A model generated the notes under the pieces. It worked only from the letters and a program-made list of their open reading frames with translations, was not told where the DNA came from and did not search any database. Below, in pieces: positions 1 to 8,092 of a DNA stretch of 49,671 nt (positions within the stretch are counted from its first letter, which is position 1; each line of letters opens with the position of its first letter). Source of the stretch: Firmicutes bacterium CAG:646 (GTDB taxonomy: Bacteria; Bacillota; Clostridia; Lachnospirales; Lachnospiraceae); contig HF995342.1 in NCBI GenBank assembly GCA_000432335.1, positions 8,216-57,886 of the forward strand, read 5' to 3'. The position numbers were made by a program, and so were the translations under genes.

Positions 1-377
1 AGATTCCTGTAGTGAGTATTCTTATTGGAGAGGGAGGCAGCGGAGGCGCTTTGGGATTGGCGGTTGCCAATGAAGTATGGATGATGGAAAATGCCACCTA
101 CTCGATTCTGTCTCCTGAAGGGTTCGCATCTATTCTCTGGAAAGATGGAAAAAGAGCGAAGGAAGCGGCTGAGATTATGAAAATAACTGCGGAGGATTTG
201 AAACGTCTGGATATCGTCGAATGGGTTATCCCGGAGGAGGAAGAGGCGGGAGAAGAGAATCTTTCCGTGATTGCAGATGAAATAAGAGAAAGACTGGATA
301 AATTTCTGGAAATGGAAAGCAAAAAGTCAGAGGATATGCTGGTACAGGAACGGTATGAACGTTTCAGGAAGATGTAA
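1..377 (+). CDS. accA: Acetyl-CoA carboxylase carboxyltransferase alpha subunit, 3' fragment
   Basis: This is the C-terminal part, about 125 residues, of the carboxyltransferase alpha subunit, which helps transfer the carboxyl group from biotin to acetyl-CoA in the first step of fatty-acid synthesis. The gene enters from the left edge; the first whole codon is at base 3. The GEGGSGGALG loop and the downstream ANEVWMMENATYSILSPEG stretch are typical of the crotonase-like fold of AccA and sit in the usual order before a charged helical tail. The stop is 14 bases before the next gene, so the two are probably cotranscribed as the end of a fab/acc operon. The identification is firm; only the 5' truncation by the window limits it. 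Confidence 0.93.
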   Translation, partial: IPVVSILIGEGGSGGALGLAVANEVWMMENATYSILSPEGFASILWKDGKRAKEAAEIMKITAEDLKRLDIVEWVIPEEEEAGEENLSVIADEIRERLDKFLEMESKKSEDMLVQERYERFRKM

Positions 378-391
378 AGAGGTGCAGGTAA

Positions 392-1453
392 GTGGAGAAT
401 AAAATAAAACCATTGCAGATCGGTGGGTTGACGGCTGATGTTCCGATTGTTCAGGGAGGAATGGGTGTAGGAATCAGCCTTTCCAAACTGGCAGGTTCGG
501 TGGCAGCCAATGGTGGAGTGGGAATTTTGTCAGCGGCTCAGATTGGATTCCGGGAACCGGGATTTGAGGAAGACCCTGTGGGAACAAATCTGAAAGCAAT
601 AGGAAAAGAAATTGAGAAAGCAAGAAAGATTGCCCGAGGGGGAATTATTGGCATTAACATTATGACCGCAACGAAACGATACGAAGAATATGTACAGGCC
701 GCCGTGGAAGCAGGAGTAGATTTGATTATTTCGGGAGCAGGACTTCCCGCAGATCTTCCGAAGTTCGTGGAGGGAAGTCAGACAAGAATTGCACCTATTG
801 TATCCACATTGAAGGGCGTAAGAGTAATCTGCGGGCTTTGGAACCGCCATTATGGAAAAATCCCGGATCTTATTGTGATAGAGGGTCCCAAGGCAGGAGG
901 ACATCTGGGATTTACCCGGGAGCAGATGGAAATATATACACCGGAAGTTTATGAAGAGGAAATCAGAAAAATCATTTGCTGGATCAGAGAGTATGGGGAG
1001 AAATGCGGTCAGTATATTCCTGTAGTTTTAGCGGGAGGAATCTTTGACAGACAAGACTTCCTTCGTGCTCTGGAGATGGGAGCAGACGGCGTACAGATGG
1101 GAACCCGATTTGTTACCACATATGAATGTGATGCGTCGGAAGAATATAAGCAGGCATATCTGAATGCCGGGAAAGAAGAGGTTGTACTGGTGGACAGTCC
1201 GGTGGGAATGATTGGGAGGGCGTTGAAGAATACTTTTGTGCAAAACAGCGAGAAGAGGAAAAACATTGAGAAATGTTATCAGTGTGTGAAAACGTGTAAT
1301 CCGGCGACTACTCCCTACTGTATCACTCAGGCGTTGGTGAAAGCGGCAAAGGGAGAGATCGATGACGCACTGGTTTTCTGCGGGGAAAATGTGTGGAAGT
1401 GTGAGAAAATGGAACATGTGGAAGATATTATAAAAGAAATTTGTGGAAGATAG
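392..1453 (+). CDS. Nitronate monooxygenase / FabK-like FMN flavoprotein
   Basis: A 353-residue TIM-barrel flavoprotein of the 2-nitropropane dioxygenase family, which includes nitronate monooxygenases, FabK enoyl-ACP reductases and PfaD-like proteins. Visible motifs are the N-terminal PIVQGGMGVGIS, IISGAGLP, the phosphate-binding GPKAGGHLG and VVLAGGIFDRQD, and GADGVQMGTRF. The GTG start at 392 is chosen because AAGAGG lies about 9 bases upstream. Its place directly after accA suggests a role linked to lipid metabolism, but sequence alone cannot separate enoyl reductase from nitronate oxidase. An oddity is a C-terminal cysteine cluster of the form C-x2-C-x3-C-x7-C (from about residue 292) with two further cysteines later. 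This could bind a metal or FeS centre and is not part of classical FabK. The gene ends at a strong terminator. Confidence 0.85.
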   Translation: MENKIKPLQIGGLTADVPIVQGGMGVGISLSKLAGSVAANGGVGILSAAQIGFREPGFEEDPVGTNLKAIGKEIEKARKIARGGIIGINIMTATKRYEEYVQAAVEAGVDLIISGAGLPADLPKFVEGSQTRIAPIVSTLKGVRVICGLWNRHYGKIPDLIVIEGPKAGGHLGFTREQMEIYTPEVYEEEIRKIICWIREYGEKCGQYIPVVLAGGIFDRQDFLRALEMGADGVQMGTRFVTTYECDASEEYKQAYLNAGKEEVVLVDSPVGMIGRALKNTFVQNSEKRKNIEKCYQCVKTCNPATTPYCITQALVKAAKGEIDDALVFCGENVWKCEKMEHVEDIIKEICGR

Positions 1454-1463
1454 AGTTTGAAAG

Positions 1464-1497
1464 AAAAAGGAGCTGTCTAAAGCGACAGCTCCTTTTA
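1464..1497 (+). terminator. Intrinsic terminator, GGAGCTGTC family
   Basis: A perfect stem, AAAGGAGCTGTC pairing with GACAGCTCCTTT around the loop TAAAGC, flanked by A and T runs. It ends the accA/NMO operon. The same hairpin recurs almost base for base at 4775-4812. Confidence 0.9.
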
Positions 1498-1512
1498 ACT
1501 TTTATAAAGAGG

Positions 1513-1541
1513 TTGAACTTGGAGGGAATAAAACATATAAT
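1513..1541 (+). promoter_or_regulatory. Sigma-A promoter for rhaM
   Basis: TTGAAC at 1513-1518 and TATAAT at 1536-1541 with a 17-base spacer, lying between the upstream terminator and the rhaM ribosome site (AAGGAG just before 1575). Confidence 0.75.
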
Positions 1542-1574
1542 GGACATACAAAATGATATAAAGGAGCTATAAAG

Positions 1575-1886
1575 ATGATCAAAGGATTTAAGATGAAATT
1601 ATATCCGGGACAGGAAGCGGAATATGAGCGCCGTCATAATCTTTTGTGGCCGGAGATGAAGGAAATGATTCACCAGTATGGAGGAAAGAATTATACGATT
1701 TTTTTGGACAGAGAGACGCTCACATTGTTTGGGTATATAGAGATTGAGAATGAAGAACTCTGGGCGCAGACCGCAGATACAGAGATTAATCGAAAGTGGT
1801 GGGACTATATGGCAGATATTATGGAGACAAATCCAGATAACAGTCCTATAAGTGAAGATCTTTCTATGGTATTTCATTTGGATTAG
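1575..1886 (+). CDS. rhaM: L-rhamnose mutarotase
   Basis: A 103-residue cytoplasmic enzyme that interconverts the alpha and beta anomers of L-rhamnose. Length and layout match E. coli RhaM: YERRHNLLWPEM near the N-terminus (His21 corresponds to the catalytic His22), NYTIFLD, WWDYMADIMETNPDNSP and a final VFHLD. The start is preceded by AAGGAG. It has its own promoter and lies just upstream of a potassium-transport pair with which it has no obvious functional link. The two rhamnosidase-type genes further along the window give a plausible source of rhamnose. The usual isomerase, kinase and aldolase genes are not in this window. Confidence 0.93.
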   Translation: MIKGFKMKLYPGQEAEYERRHNLLWPEMKEMIHQYGGKNYTIFLDRETLTLFGYIEIENEELWAQTADTEINRKWWDYMADIMETNPDNSPISEDLSMVFHLD

Positions 1887-1894
1887 GAGAGGAT

Positions 1895-1912
1895 GTTACT
1901 GTATGCAGTAAC
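1895..1912 (+). other. Small hairpin before ktrB
   Basis: GTTACTG (1895-1901) pairs perfectly with CAGTAAC (1906-1912) around a 4-base loop, between the rhaM stop and the ktrB ribosome site. There is no T-run, so it is more likely an mRNA processing or stability element than a terminator. Confidence 0.45.
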
Positions 1913-1929
1913 AAAAGAAGGATAGAAAA

Positions 1930-3315
1930 ATGGAAAAAATGAAAAATAGAATCAAGCAGACGAAAGGCGAGGTAGCATCAAAGCTCAGGCATACGTCTTC
2001 AGCGAAAATTATTCCCGCCGTTTTTTTTGCGATTATTTTGGCAGGAGCATTGCTTTTGATGCTTCCGATATCCCAGAAGGGAGAGGGAGGAGCAAGTTTT
2101 ACAGATGCGCTGTTTACGGCAACTTCCGCAACTTGTGTAACTGGTCTGGTGCGGTTTGATACTTATACACATTGGACAACCTTTGGTCAACTGGTCATTT
2201 TATCCATGATACAGATCGGTGGTTTGGGATTTATGACAATCGCAGTGTGGATCATGTCTTTTACAGGGTATAAGATCGGGCTGAATTCCCGGTTTGTAGT
2301 GCAAAATTCCCTGTCGGCGCCTCAGGTGGGAGGCATGGTTAAACTGACACGGTTTATTCTTTTGGGAACAGCGGTTGTGGAAGGTCTGGGAGCTGTTTTG
2401 CTGGCAGGGATTTTTATTCCACGTTATGGATGGGGAGAAGGAATTTATTTTTCCATATTCCATTCTATCTCGGCATTCTGTAATGCAGGATTTGATCTGA
2501 TGGGAGGCGAAGAGCCATTTTCTTCTCTTACGTTAATGGGAGACAGTTGGTATCTGAATCTGATCATTATGGCGCTAATTATTATTGGCGGTCTGGGGTT
2601 CATGGTATGGAAAGACCTGCTTCAGTGCAGATTTCGTTTTAAGAAATTGCGTCTTCATACAAAGATTGTTGTGGTAATGACTGCTTTTCTGATTATTTCT
2701 GGAACGGTGGTTATCTTTTTCATGGAGTATGGAGAGACAGGGACAGAAGGAAAAAGTGTTTCGGAACAATTTTTAAATGCGCTGTTTCAGTCGGTAACTG
2801 TCCGTACAGCAGGATTTAATACGGTAGATCTGACTAAAATGACGGAACCCAGCATTTTTCTTATGAGTATTCTGATGCTGATCGGCGGATCGCCGGGATC
2901 TACCGCAGGCGGTATTAAGACAACGACTTTCGCAGTGCTGTGTATCAGTATCATTTCTGTATTCCGCCGTAAAAAGACAGAAGAAGCTTTTGGCAGAAGA
3001 ATGGAAGAAGGAATTATGCGGACCGCAGCTTGTGTATTTATGATTTACCTGTTTCTGGCGGGAAGTTCAGCAATGATTATTTCAAAATTAGAGGGAGTAT
3101 CCATGCTGACTGCATTTTTTGAGACATCATCCGCAGTGGGAACGGTAGGGCTGACCCTGGGAATTACACCGGGGGTAGGTATGATATCGAAGTTGCTACT
3201 GACACTTCTGATGTTTGTGGGAAGAGTAGGTTCTATTACAATTTTGATGTCATTTTCTTCTGAAAGAAAGATGGTGGCATCTAAATTGCCATTGGAAAAA
3301 GTGCAGATAGGATAG
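1930..3315 (+). CDS. ktrB: Ktr/Trk-type potassium (sodium-coupled) channel subunit
   Basis: A 461-residue integral membrane protein of the TrkH/KtrB superfamily that forms the ion-conducting part of a K+ uptake system. It shows four pore-loop repeats in order: ATSATCVTGLVRFDTY, SISAFCNAGFDL, SVTVRTAGFNTVDL and SSAVGTVGLTLG, each with the family's central glycine of the selectivity filter. The gating-loop region SPGSTAGGIKTTTF follows the third repeat. Its shorter length fits KtrB better than TrkH. The next gene, 14 bases downstream, encodes the RCK regulatory subunit. The start is chosen at the ATG after GAAGGATAG; an internal ATG a few codons later (MKNRIKQ) is possible. Function is well supported; ion coupling is inferred from the family. 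Confidence 0.92.
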   Translation: MEKMKNRIKQTKGEVASKLRHTSSAKIIPAVFFAIILAGALLLMLPISQKGEGGASFTDALFTATSATCVTGLVRFDTYTHWTTFGQLVILSMIQIGGLGFMTIAVWIMSFTGYKIGLNSRFVVQNSLSAPQVGGMVKLTRFILLGTAVVEGLGAVLLAGIFIPRYGWGEGIYFSIFHSISAFCNAGFDLMGGEEPFSSLTLMGDSWYLNLIIMALIIIGGLGFMVWKDLLQCRFRFKKLRLHTKIVVVMTAFLIISGTVVIFFMEYGETGTEGKSVSEQFLNALFQSVTVRTAGFNTVDLTKMTEPSIFLMSILMLIGGSPGSTAGGIKTTTFAVLCISIISVFRRKKTEEAFGRRMEEGIMRTAACVFMIYLFLAGSSAMIISKLEGVSMLTAFFETSSAVGTVGLTLGITPGVGMISKLLLTLLMFVGRVGSITILMSFSSERKMVASKLPLEKVQIG

Positions 3316-3329
3316 AGGAGGAAGAGCAA

Positions 3330-3974
3330 ATGAAAAACGTACTGGTTATTGGGTTGGGACGTTTTGGACGTCATATGGCGAGAAAATTGATAGAAGAGGG
3401 AAATGAGGTATTAGCGGTCGAATGTAATGAAGAACGGGCAGATGCCTGTGTGGAAATCGTTCAGAATATTCAGATTGGGGATGCTACCGATGAACGATTT
3501 ATGCACAGTCTGGGCGTGGATAATTTTGATCTGTGTGTAGTAGGAATTGGTGATAATTTTCAGACAGTGTTGGAAATTACGGTTCTTTTAAAAGATCTGG
3601 GAGCGCCATATGTGATTGCGAGAGCGAACCGGGATGTACACAAGAAGCTGCTTTTGAGAAATGGAGCAGATTATGTGGTTTATGGGGAGAGAGAGCTGGC
3701 AGAGCGTCTGGCAGTAAAATTTGGCGCGGAAAATATCTTTGACTACATTGTTCTGGATTCTGACTATGCTATTTATGAGATCGCTGTTCCTGTAAAATGG
3801 TATGGAAAGAGTATTGTGGAGTTGGCAGTAAGAAATCGCTATAAGGTAAGTATTCTGGCAACGAGAAAGAATGGAAAGATTCATCCGCTGCCCCATCAGG
3901 ATCATGTATTTTCTCCAGAGGAAACCCTGATGGTTATGGGAGATGAAGAGAGTATCCGGGCAATTACAAGGTAA
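3330..3974 (+). CDS. ktrA: RCK regulatory subunit of Ktr potassium uptake
   Basis: A 214-residue cytosolic protein with an N-terminal RCK_N Rossmann domain (VIGLGRFGRHMARKL; acidic residue at the end of beta-2 in AVECNEER) and a C-terminal RCK_C domain from about residue 135. In the family the octameric ring binds ATP/ADP or NAD and sometimes cyclic di-AMP in the C domain to open KtrB. The start follows GAGGAAGAGCAA. It is cotranscribed with ktrB upstream, and the ribosome site of the ZIP transporter gene begins at its stop, so the three probably form one transcript ended by the terminator at 4775. Confidence 0.92.
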   Translation: MKNVLVIGLGRFGRHMARKLIEEGNEVLAVECNEERADACVEIVQNIQIGDATDERFMHSLGVDNFDLCVVGIGDNFQTVLEITVLLKDLGAPYVIARANRDVHKKLLLRNGADYVVYGERELAERLAVKFGAENIFDYIVLDSDYAIYEIAVPVKWYGKSIVELAVRNRYKVSILATRKNGKIHPLPHQDHVFSPEETLMVMGDEESIRAITR

Positions 3975-3984
3975 AGGAGTGCGA

Positions 3985-4764
3985 ATGGAAATATTTTTAG
4001 GTTTGATGATCCCTTTCTTTGGGACGGCAGCAGGAGCCGCTTGCGTATTTTTTCTGAAAAATCAATTAAAACCGCTGGTACAGAAGGCGTTGTTGGGATT
4101 TGCTTCCGGAGTGATGGTGGCAGCTTCCGTGTGGTCTTTGCTGATACCAGCCATGGATCAGTCGGAACGTATGGGAAAATTTGCTTTCGTTCCGGCGGCA
4201 GCAGGGTTTTTGCTGGGAATTGGATTTTTGCTGCTCATGGACAGAATTACACCGCATCTGCACCTGGGATGTAAGGAGTCGGAAGGTCCCCGGTGCAAGC
4301 TGAAAAAATCCACAATGTTGGTGCTGGCAGTTACGCTGCATAATATTCCGGAAGGAATGGCAGTAGGTGTGGTATTTGCTGGAATGTTGGCGGAAAATGC
4401 GCAGATTACTATAGCGGGAGCGATGGCGCTCTCCTTAGGAATAGCGATTCAGAATTTCCCGGAGGGGGCGATTATTTCACTGCCCTTAAAAAGCGAGGAA
4501 GGCGTGGGAAAGGGAAAAGCATTTTTATATGGAATGCTTTCCGGTGTGGTGGAACCGATTGCAGCAGGTATTACACTGATCTTGTTCCGGTTTATTCAGC
4601 CAGCGCTTCCCTATCTGCTGGCATTTGCCGCTGGAGCTATGATTTATGTGGTGGTGGAAGAGCTGATTCCGGAATCCAGTGAAGGAGAACATAGTAATAT
4701 AGGGACAATCGGATTTGCCGTGGGATTTGTATTGATGATGATCCTGGATGTGGCGCTGGGATGA
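3985..4764 (+). CDS. ZIP-family divalent metal transporter
   Basis: A 259-residue membrane protein of the ZIP/GufA family that imports zinc or related divalent metals. The signature metal-binding helices are visible: HNIPEGMAVGVVFAGM (TM4) and QNFPEGAIISLPLKSE (TM5), followed by EPIAAG and the last helices ending in a glutamate-rich EELIPESSEGEH. The ATG at 3985 is preferred over an earlier in-frame ATG at 3943 because AAAGGAG lies 5 bases upstream and the earlier start would overlap ktrA. A strong terminator follows within 11 bases. Metal specificity cannot be read from the sequence. Confidence 0.88.
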   Translation: MEIFLGLMIPFFGTAAGAACVFFLKNQLKPLVQKALLGFASGVMVAASVWSLLIPAMDQSERMGKFAFVPAAAGFLLGIGFLLLMDRITPHLHLGCKESEGPRCKLKKSTMLVLAVTLHNIPEGMAVGVVFAGMLAENAQITIAGAMALSLGIAIQNFPEGAIISLPLKSEEGVGKGKAFLYGMLSGVVEPIAAGITLILFRFIQPALPYLLAFAAGAMIYVVVEELIPESSEGEHSNIGTIGFAVGFVLMMILDVALG

Positions 4765-4774
4765 TGAAAAGAGA

Positions 4775-4812
4775 GAAAAAGGAGCTGTCTAAAGCGACAG
4801 CTCCTTTTTTTC
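4775..4812 (+). terminator. Intrinsic terminator, GGAGCTGTC family
   Basis: AAAAAGGAGCTGTC and GACAGCTCCTTTTT around TAAAGC, followed by more T residues. It is nearly identical to the hairpin at 1464 and insulates the yesMN promoter just downstream. Confidence 0.92.
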
Positions 4813-4822
4813 GTGGAAATTA

Positions 4823-4885
4823 TCATAAAAGAAGTAATGGAAGTCATAAAAGCGGTTGAGAATTTTTTACAGGCTGTGCTACAGT
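4823..4885 (+). promoter_or_regulatory. 21-bp direct-repeat operator plus promoter of the yesMN operon
   Basis: TCATAAAAG at 4823-4831 is repeated exactly at 4844-4852, a start-to-start spacing of 21 bp, or two helical turns, as for AraC-family activators. The second half-site abuts a -35 (TTGAGA, 4856) with TACAGT at 4880 as -10 (18-base spacer). Similar pairs occur upstream of the binding-protein and GH78 genes, which suggests the adjacent YesN regulator binds here and autoregulates. Confidence 0.72.
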
Positions 4886-4924
4886 AAAAGAAAGTGAAGT
4901 TTCTATGGGGAAGGGGAATGAGTA

Positions 4925-6628
4925 TTGAAGAAAGAACGGAAGATTTTGCATTTAAACAGGACAATTTTGTTTGTTGTGATGATTGGTTACAGCGCCTTTC
5001 TTGTATTGATGCTGTGGATGGATTTCTATCTGATACGGCAATATCAGAATGAGAACAGAAGGGAAGCGCAGCAGGCGATGAATTCCTATATAGAACAAAT
5101 AAGTGAAGCTATGCATCGGGTAGATCGACAATTATATGATGTTTATGCTAATGATGAAAATTTTCAGGCGCTACGGAAAAAAGAGGATACAGTGGCAGAA
5201 TATGGTCATGCCTATGAATTGCGGCAAACGTTATATAATCGGATGATGGCAGAAGAAAGCATGAATGGATTTTTTATCTTTTATGATAATATGCAAAAGA
5301 GCTGGTACAATATTAGTCTGAATAAAATACGGGCAGAGCGTTCCGGTGAGATGAAAGAGCAGTTAAAGAGAAATTTGGAATTGGAAGGGAAAATGCGCAG
5401 CTGGTCTTCTGTTGTGGTGGATGAAGATGTTTATCTTGCCATGTTTTATCAAAAAGAGAGGGTTGCTGTCTATGGGATTCTGAGTTTGCAAAATATAGAA
5501 GCGGAGCTTCAGGAAAAAATGGGGAAGGATTTGGAAGTGGTTTTTATTGACCGTGAAATGGTCCTGAAAAATAAGCAGTTGGCGGAAAATCTGGAACTTG
5601 TCAGGATGACAAAAAATTATTCAGACAGTTTCAGTAAAATGGCGGGCAAACATCAGATATTGGGTTATCGCATACCCAATACAGATCTGTGGGTGTATGC
5701 TGTCTGCCAGACGGGTATCTGGAATATTATGAATGTGCAGCAGTTAATCTTGTTGCTTTTTACAGTAATCTCCATATTGGGGGTTGGTGGAATGTATATG
5801 TTCGTAAAAAAACAGGTGGCAGTCCCCATCCGGCAACTGACGGAGGTTATGAATAAAATACGCAGTGGGGAAACCAGGAAAGTACCGCAGATATCTACCA
5901 GATTTCATGAAATACAGGAAGTAAATAAAACTTTGGATGAAATGATCCGTGAACTGGAAAAGCAGAAAATGTTAGTATACGAGGAAATTATTGAGAAACA
6001 GAAGGCGCAGATGCAGTACCTTCAGCTTCAGCTGAAACCTCATTTTTATCTGAACGGACTGAAAACACTAAATGCCCTTGCTATGGAAAATCAGACAGGG
6101 AAAATGCAGGAACTTATTATTAATCTGTCTGCCCATCTTCGCTATCTGCTTCAGTCAGAACGGGAGTTTGTACCTTTATATATGGAGCTTGAATTTGTGG
6201 AGAATTATATACAAATGCAGAAACATATCACCGGGCGCCCTGTGAACTGCGAGATTACCATGGAGGAAGAAGTGAAAAACTGGTCTGTTCCGGTATTGGC
6301 GGTTCATACGTTTGTGGAAAATAGTATTAAATATGCCCGTTTGGGGGACAGCAGAATACCTTTAGAGATTCAGGTGACAGCCAGTTATTTGTCTACAGAA
6401 GAAGGGGGATATCTGGATCTTATGATACAGGATAACGGGCAGGGTTATCCTGAAGATATTCTGGAAGAAATCAGTGGAGAAACTGTCGTGGGAAAAAGAA
6501 ATGTGGGAATCAATAATATAAAAAGACGGTGTCAGATTTTGTATGGAGAAAAGGCGGAGTATAATTTTGCAAGTTACCATGGGGCGTTAAGTGAATTGAT
6601 ATTGCCGGAAAGGGAGGCGGAACAATGA
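4925..6628 (+). CDS. YesM-family sensor histidine kinase
   Basis: A 567-residue membrane sensor kinase. Residues about 13-35 and 274-296 are transmembrane helices enclosing a 240-residue extracytoplasmic sensor. A HAMP segment follows (VAVPIRQLTEVMNKIRSG), then the His_kinase domain with phospho-acceptor His373 in QLKPHFYLNGLKTL, and an HATPase domain with N-box (HTFVENSIKYA) and G-box (IQDNGQGYP). The motif PHFYLNGL departs slightly from the usual PHFLYNTL. A TTG start at 4925 is chosen because GGGGAAGGGG is 7 bases upstream and the nearby ATG at 4918 is out of frame. Its ATGA overlap with the response regulator and the neighbouring sugar ABC genes suggest it senses an oligosaccharide, possibly via the binding protein. 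Confidence 0.9.
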   Translation: MKKERKILHLNRTILFVVMIGYSAFLVLMLWMDFYLIRQYQNENRREAQQAMNSYIEQISEAMHRVDRQLYDVYANDENFQALRKKEDTVAEYGHAYELRQTLYNRMMAEESMNGFFIFYDNMQKSWYNISLNKIRAERSGEMKEQLKRNLELEGKMRSWSSVVVDEDVYLAMFYQKERVAVYGILSLQNIEAELQEKMGKDLEVVFIDREMVLKNKQLAENLELVRMTKNYSDSFSKMAGKHQILGYRIPNTDLWVYAVCQTGIWNIMNVQQLILLLFTVISILGVGGMYMFVKKQVAVPIRQLTEVMNKIRSGETRKVPQISTRFHEIQEVNKTLDEMIRELEKQKMLVYEEIIEKQKAQMQYLQLQLKPHFYLNGLKTLNALAMENQTGKMQELIINLSAHLRYLLQSEREFVPLYMELEFVENYIQMQKHITGRPVNCEITMEEEVKNWSVPVLAVHTFVENSIKYARLGDSRIPLEIQVTASYLSTEEGGYLDLMIQDNGQGYPEDILEEISGETVVGKRNVGINNIKRRCQILYGEKAEYNFASYHGALSELILPEREAEQ

Positions 6629-7890
6629 ATGTACTTTTGGTGGACGATCAGAAAGCGATTGTGGACAGTTTAAAAAATGGAATACGCTGGGAGAATCTTC
6701 CGGTGGAACAGGTTTATACAGCCTGCAGCGCAAAAGAAGCAAAACTGGTATTGATGAATTTTGCAGTGGATGTTCTGATCAGCGATATTGAAATGCCGGA
6801 GGAGGATGGAATTTCGCTATGCCAGTGGGCCAAGGAAAAGTTTCATTCTCTGGAATGTATTTTTCTTACTTCCCATGCAGATTTTGAATATGCGAAAAAA
6901 GCAATCCAAATGAATAGTTTCGACTATATCCTTCAGCCAGTGCGGTACGAAGAGGTAGAAAGAGCGCTGAGAAATGTATGGGAGAAGATTCGGCAGAGTA
7001 AAAAGATTCTTCAGATCATGGATACGCAGAAAGTAGTATTGGAACAAAGAAGCACAATTCTGGACGCCATGGTTTCAAAAATGCTTCGGGGAAAAGAAGA
7101 AGATGCAGATCAGATTTATCTTCACTTTCAGGAAATGTTCCGTACGGAGTATGAAGAATGTGTGATATATCCGCTGTTGATACAAATAAGAAAATGGAAA
7201 AAGATTACGAATGTCTGGGATGAAAAATTGGTACGTCTGGTTTTGGGAAATGTTATGGAGGAATTATTTCTAGAACAAAATGTGAGAGCCGGTGTTTCCA
7301 GTGAAAGAGAAAACAGATATTGGATTTTTCTGATACAGGATAAAAAAACGATACAAGAGGATGTGATTCGGCAGAAATTAGAATCTTTTTATCAATTTAT
7401 AGATGCAAATATGGATTTTACGATCAGTATGTATCCTGCTTCGCTTCCTATGCAGAAGATTCGATTTCAGGATATTTTTGAACAACTGTGTCATCGGGAA
7501 ACATGTAATGGAGATCATAAAAAAGGAATCTTTTGGGAAGATATGGAAAAAACAGAAGAACAGGAAGGAGAAGATCCGATCGATCAGGCGCTGCGGTTTA
7601 TCCGAAAAAATCTGAACAAGAACATTACCCGGGCAGAAGTGGCAAATTATGTACACTTGAATGAAGAATATTTTTCCCGTCTGTTCCGGCAGCAGACAGG
7701 AGACACCTTTAAAGATTATCTGCTGATGGAAAAAATGAAAGAGGCTCAGAAATTATTAGGGCATACCAGATTGTCGGTGAGCATTATAGCGTCCAAGGTG
7801 GGGTATGATAATTTTTCACATTTTTCCAAGATGTTTAAGAAAGTGACAAATCAGACACCACAGGAGTATAGGAAGGAAAAGCAGAGGTAG
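6625..7890 (+). CDS. YesN-family response regulator (REC + AraC HTH)
   Basis: A 421-residue transcription regulator overlapping the kinase gene by 4 bases. The REC domain (1-120) has the acidic pair Asp7-Asp8, phospho-acceptor Asp54 (ISDIEMPEEDG) and Thr82. The conserved Lys of the KP motif is replaced by Gln104 (YILQPV). A 190-residue linker is followed by an AraC/XylS double helix-turn-helix (from about 320) with NLNKNITRAEVANYVHLN and the closing VGYDNFSHFSKMFKKVTNQTPQEYR. It likely receives phosphate from the upstream kinase and binds the 21-bp-spaced repeats at 4823, 7904, 7976 and 24929. Target assignment is inferred from repeat positions; the protein family is certain. Confidence 0.9.
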   Translation: MNVLLVDDQKAIVDSLKNGIRWENLPVEQVYTACSAKEAKLVLMNFAVDVLISDIEMPEEDGISLCQWAKEKFHSLECIFLTSHADFEYAKKAIQMNSFDYILQPVRYEEVERALRNVWEKIRQSKKILQIMDTQKVVLEQRSTILDAMVSKMLRGKEEDADQIYLHFQEMFRTEYEECVIYPLLIQIRKWKKITNVWDEKLVRLVLGNVMEELFLEQNVRAGVSSERENRYWIFLIQDKKTIQEDVIRQKLESFYQFIDANMDFTISMYPASLPMQKIRFQDIFEQLCHRETCNGDHKKGIFWEDMEKTEEQEGEDPIDQALRFIRKNLNKNITRAEVANYVHLNEEYFSRLFRQQTGDTFKDYLLMEKMKEAQKLLGHTRLSVSIIASKVGYDNFSHFSKMFKKVTNQTPQEYRKEKQR

Positions 7891-7903
7891 GAGTTTGGGG
7901 AGG

Positions 7904-8037
7904 TCATAAAAGAAACAAAGAAAATCACGAAAGCGATAATTTCGGGAAAACCGAAGAAAAACGACAGATGAAACATCACGAAAGGAACAAAGAAAATCAC
8001 TATAATTATAGTTGAAATTCCAACGTTTCCGTATAAT
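7904..8037 (+). promoter_or_regulatory. Two tandem 21-bp-spaced operator pairs and -10 for the binding-protein operon
   Basis: Pair one is TCATAAAAG (7904) and TCACGAAAG (7925). Pair two is TCACGAAAG (7976) and TCACTATAA (7997). Both have 21-bp spacing and the pairs are 72 bp apart. TATAAT at 8032 begins 35 bases after the start of the last half-site, the same distance as upstream of the GH78 gene. No good -35 is present, as expected for an activator-dependent promoter. Confidence 0.7.
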
Positions 8038-8092
8038 AAAAGCATCAAAAACAGAACGAAACAAACAAGAAACAGGAACGGAGGATTTTGCT

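Noticed and set aside
8012..8092. Upstream in-frame start for the binding protein
   Set aside because: It would add 27 residues ahead of a perfect lipoprotein signal and would overlap the predicted -10 at 8032.
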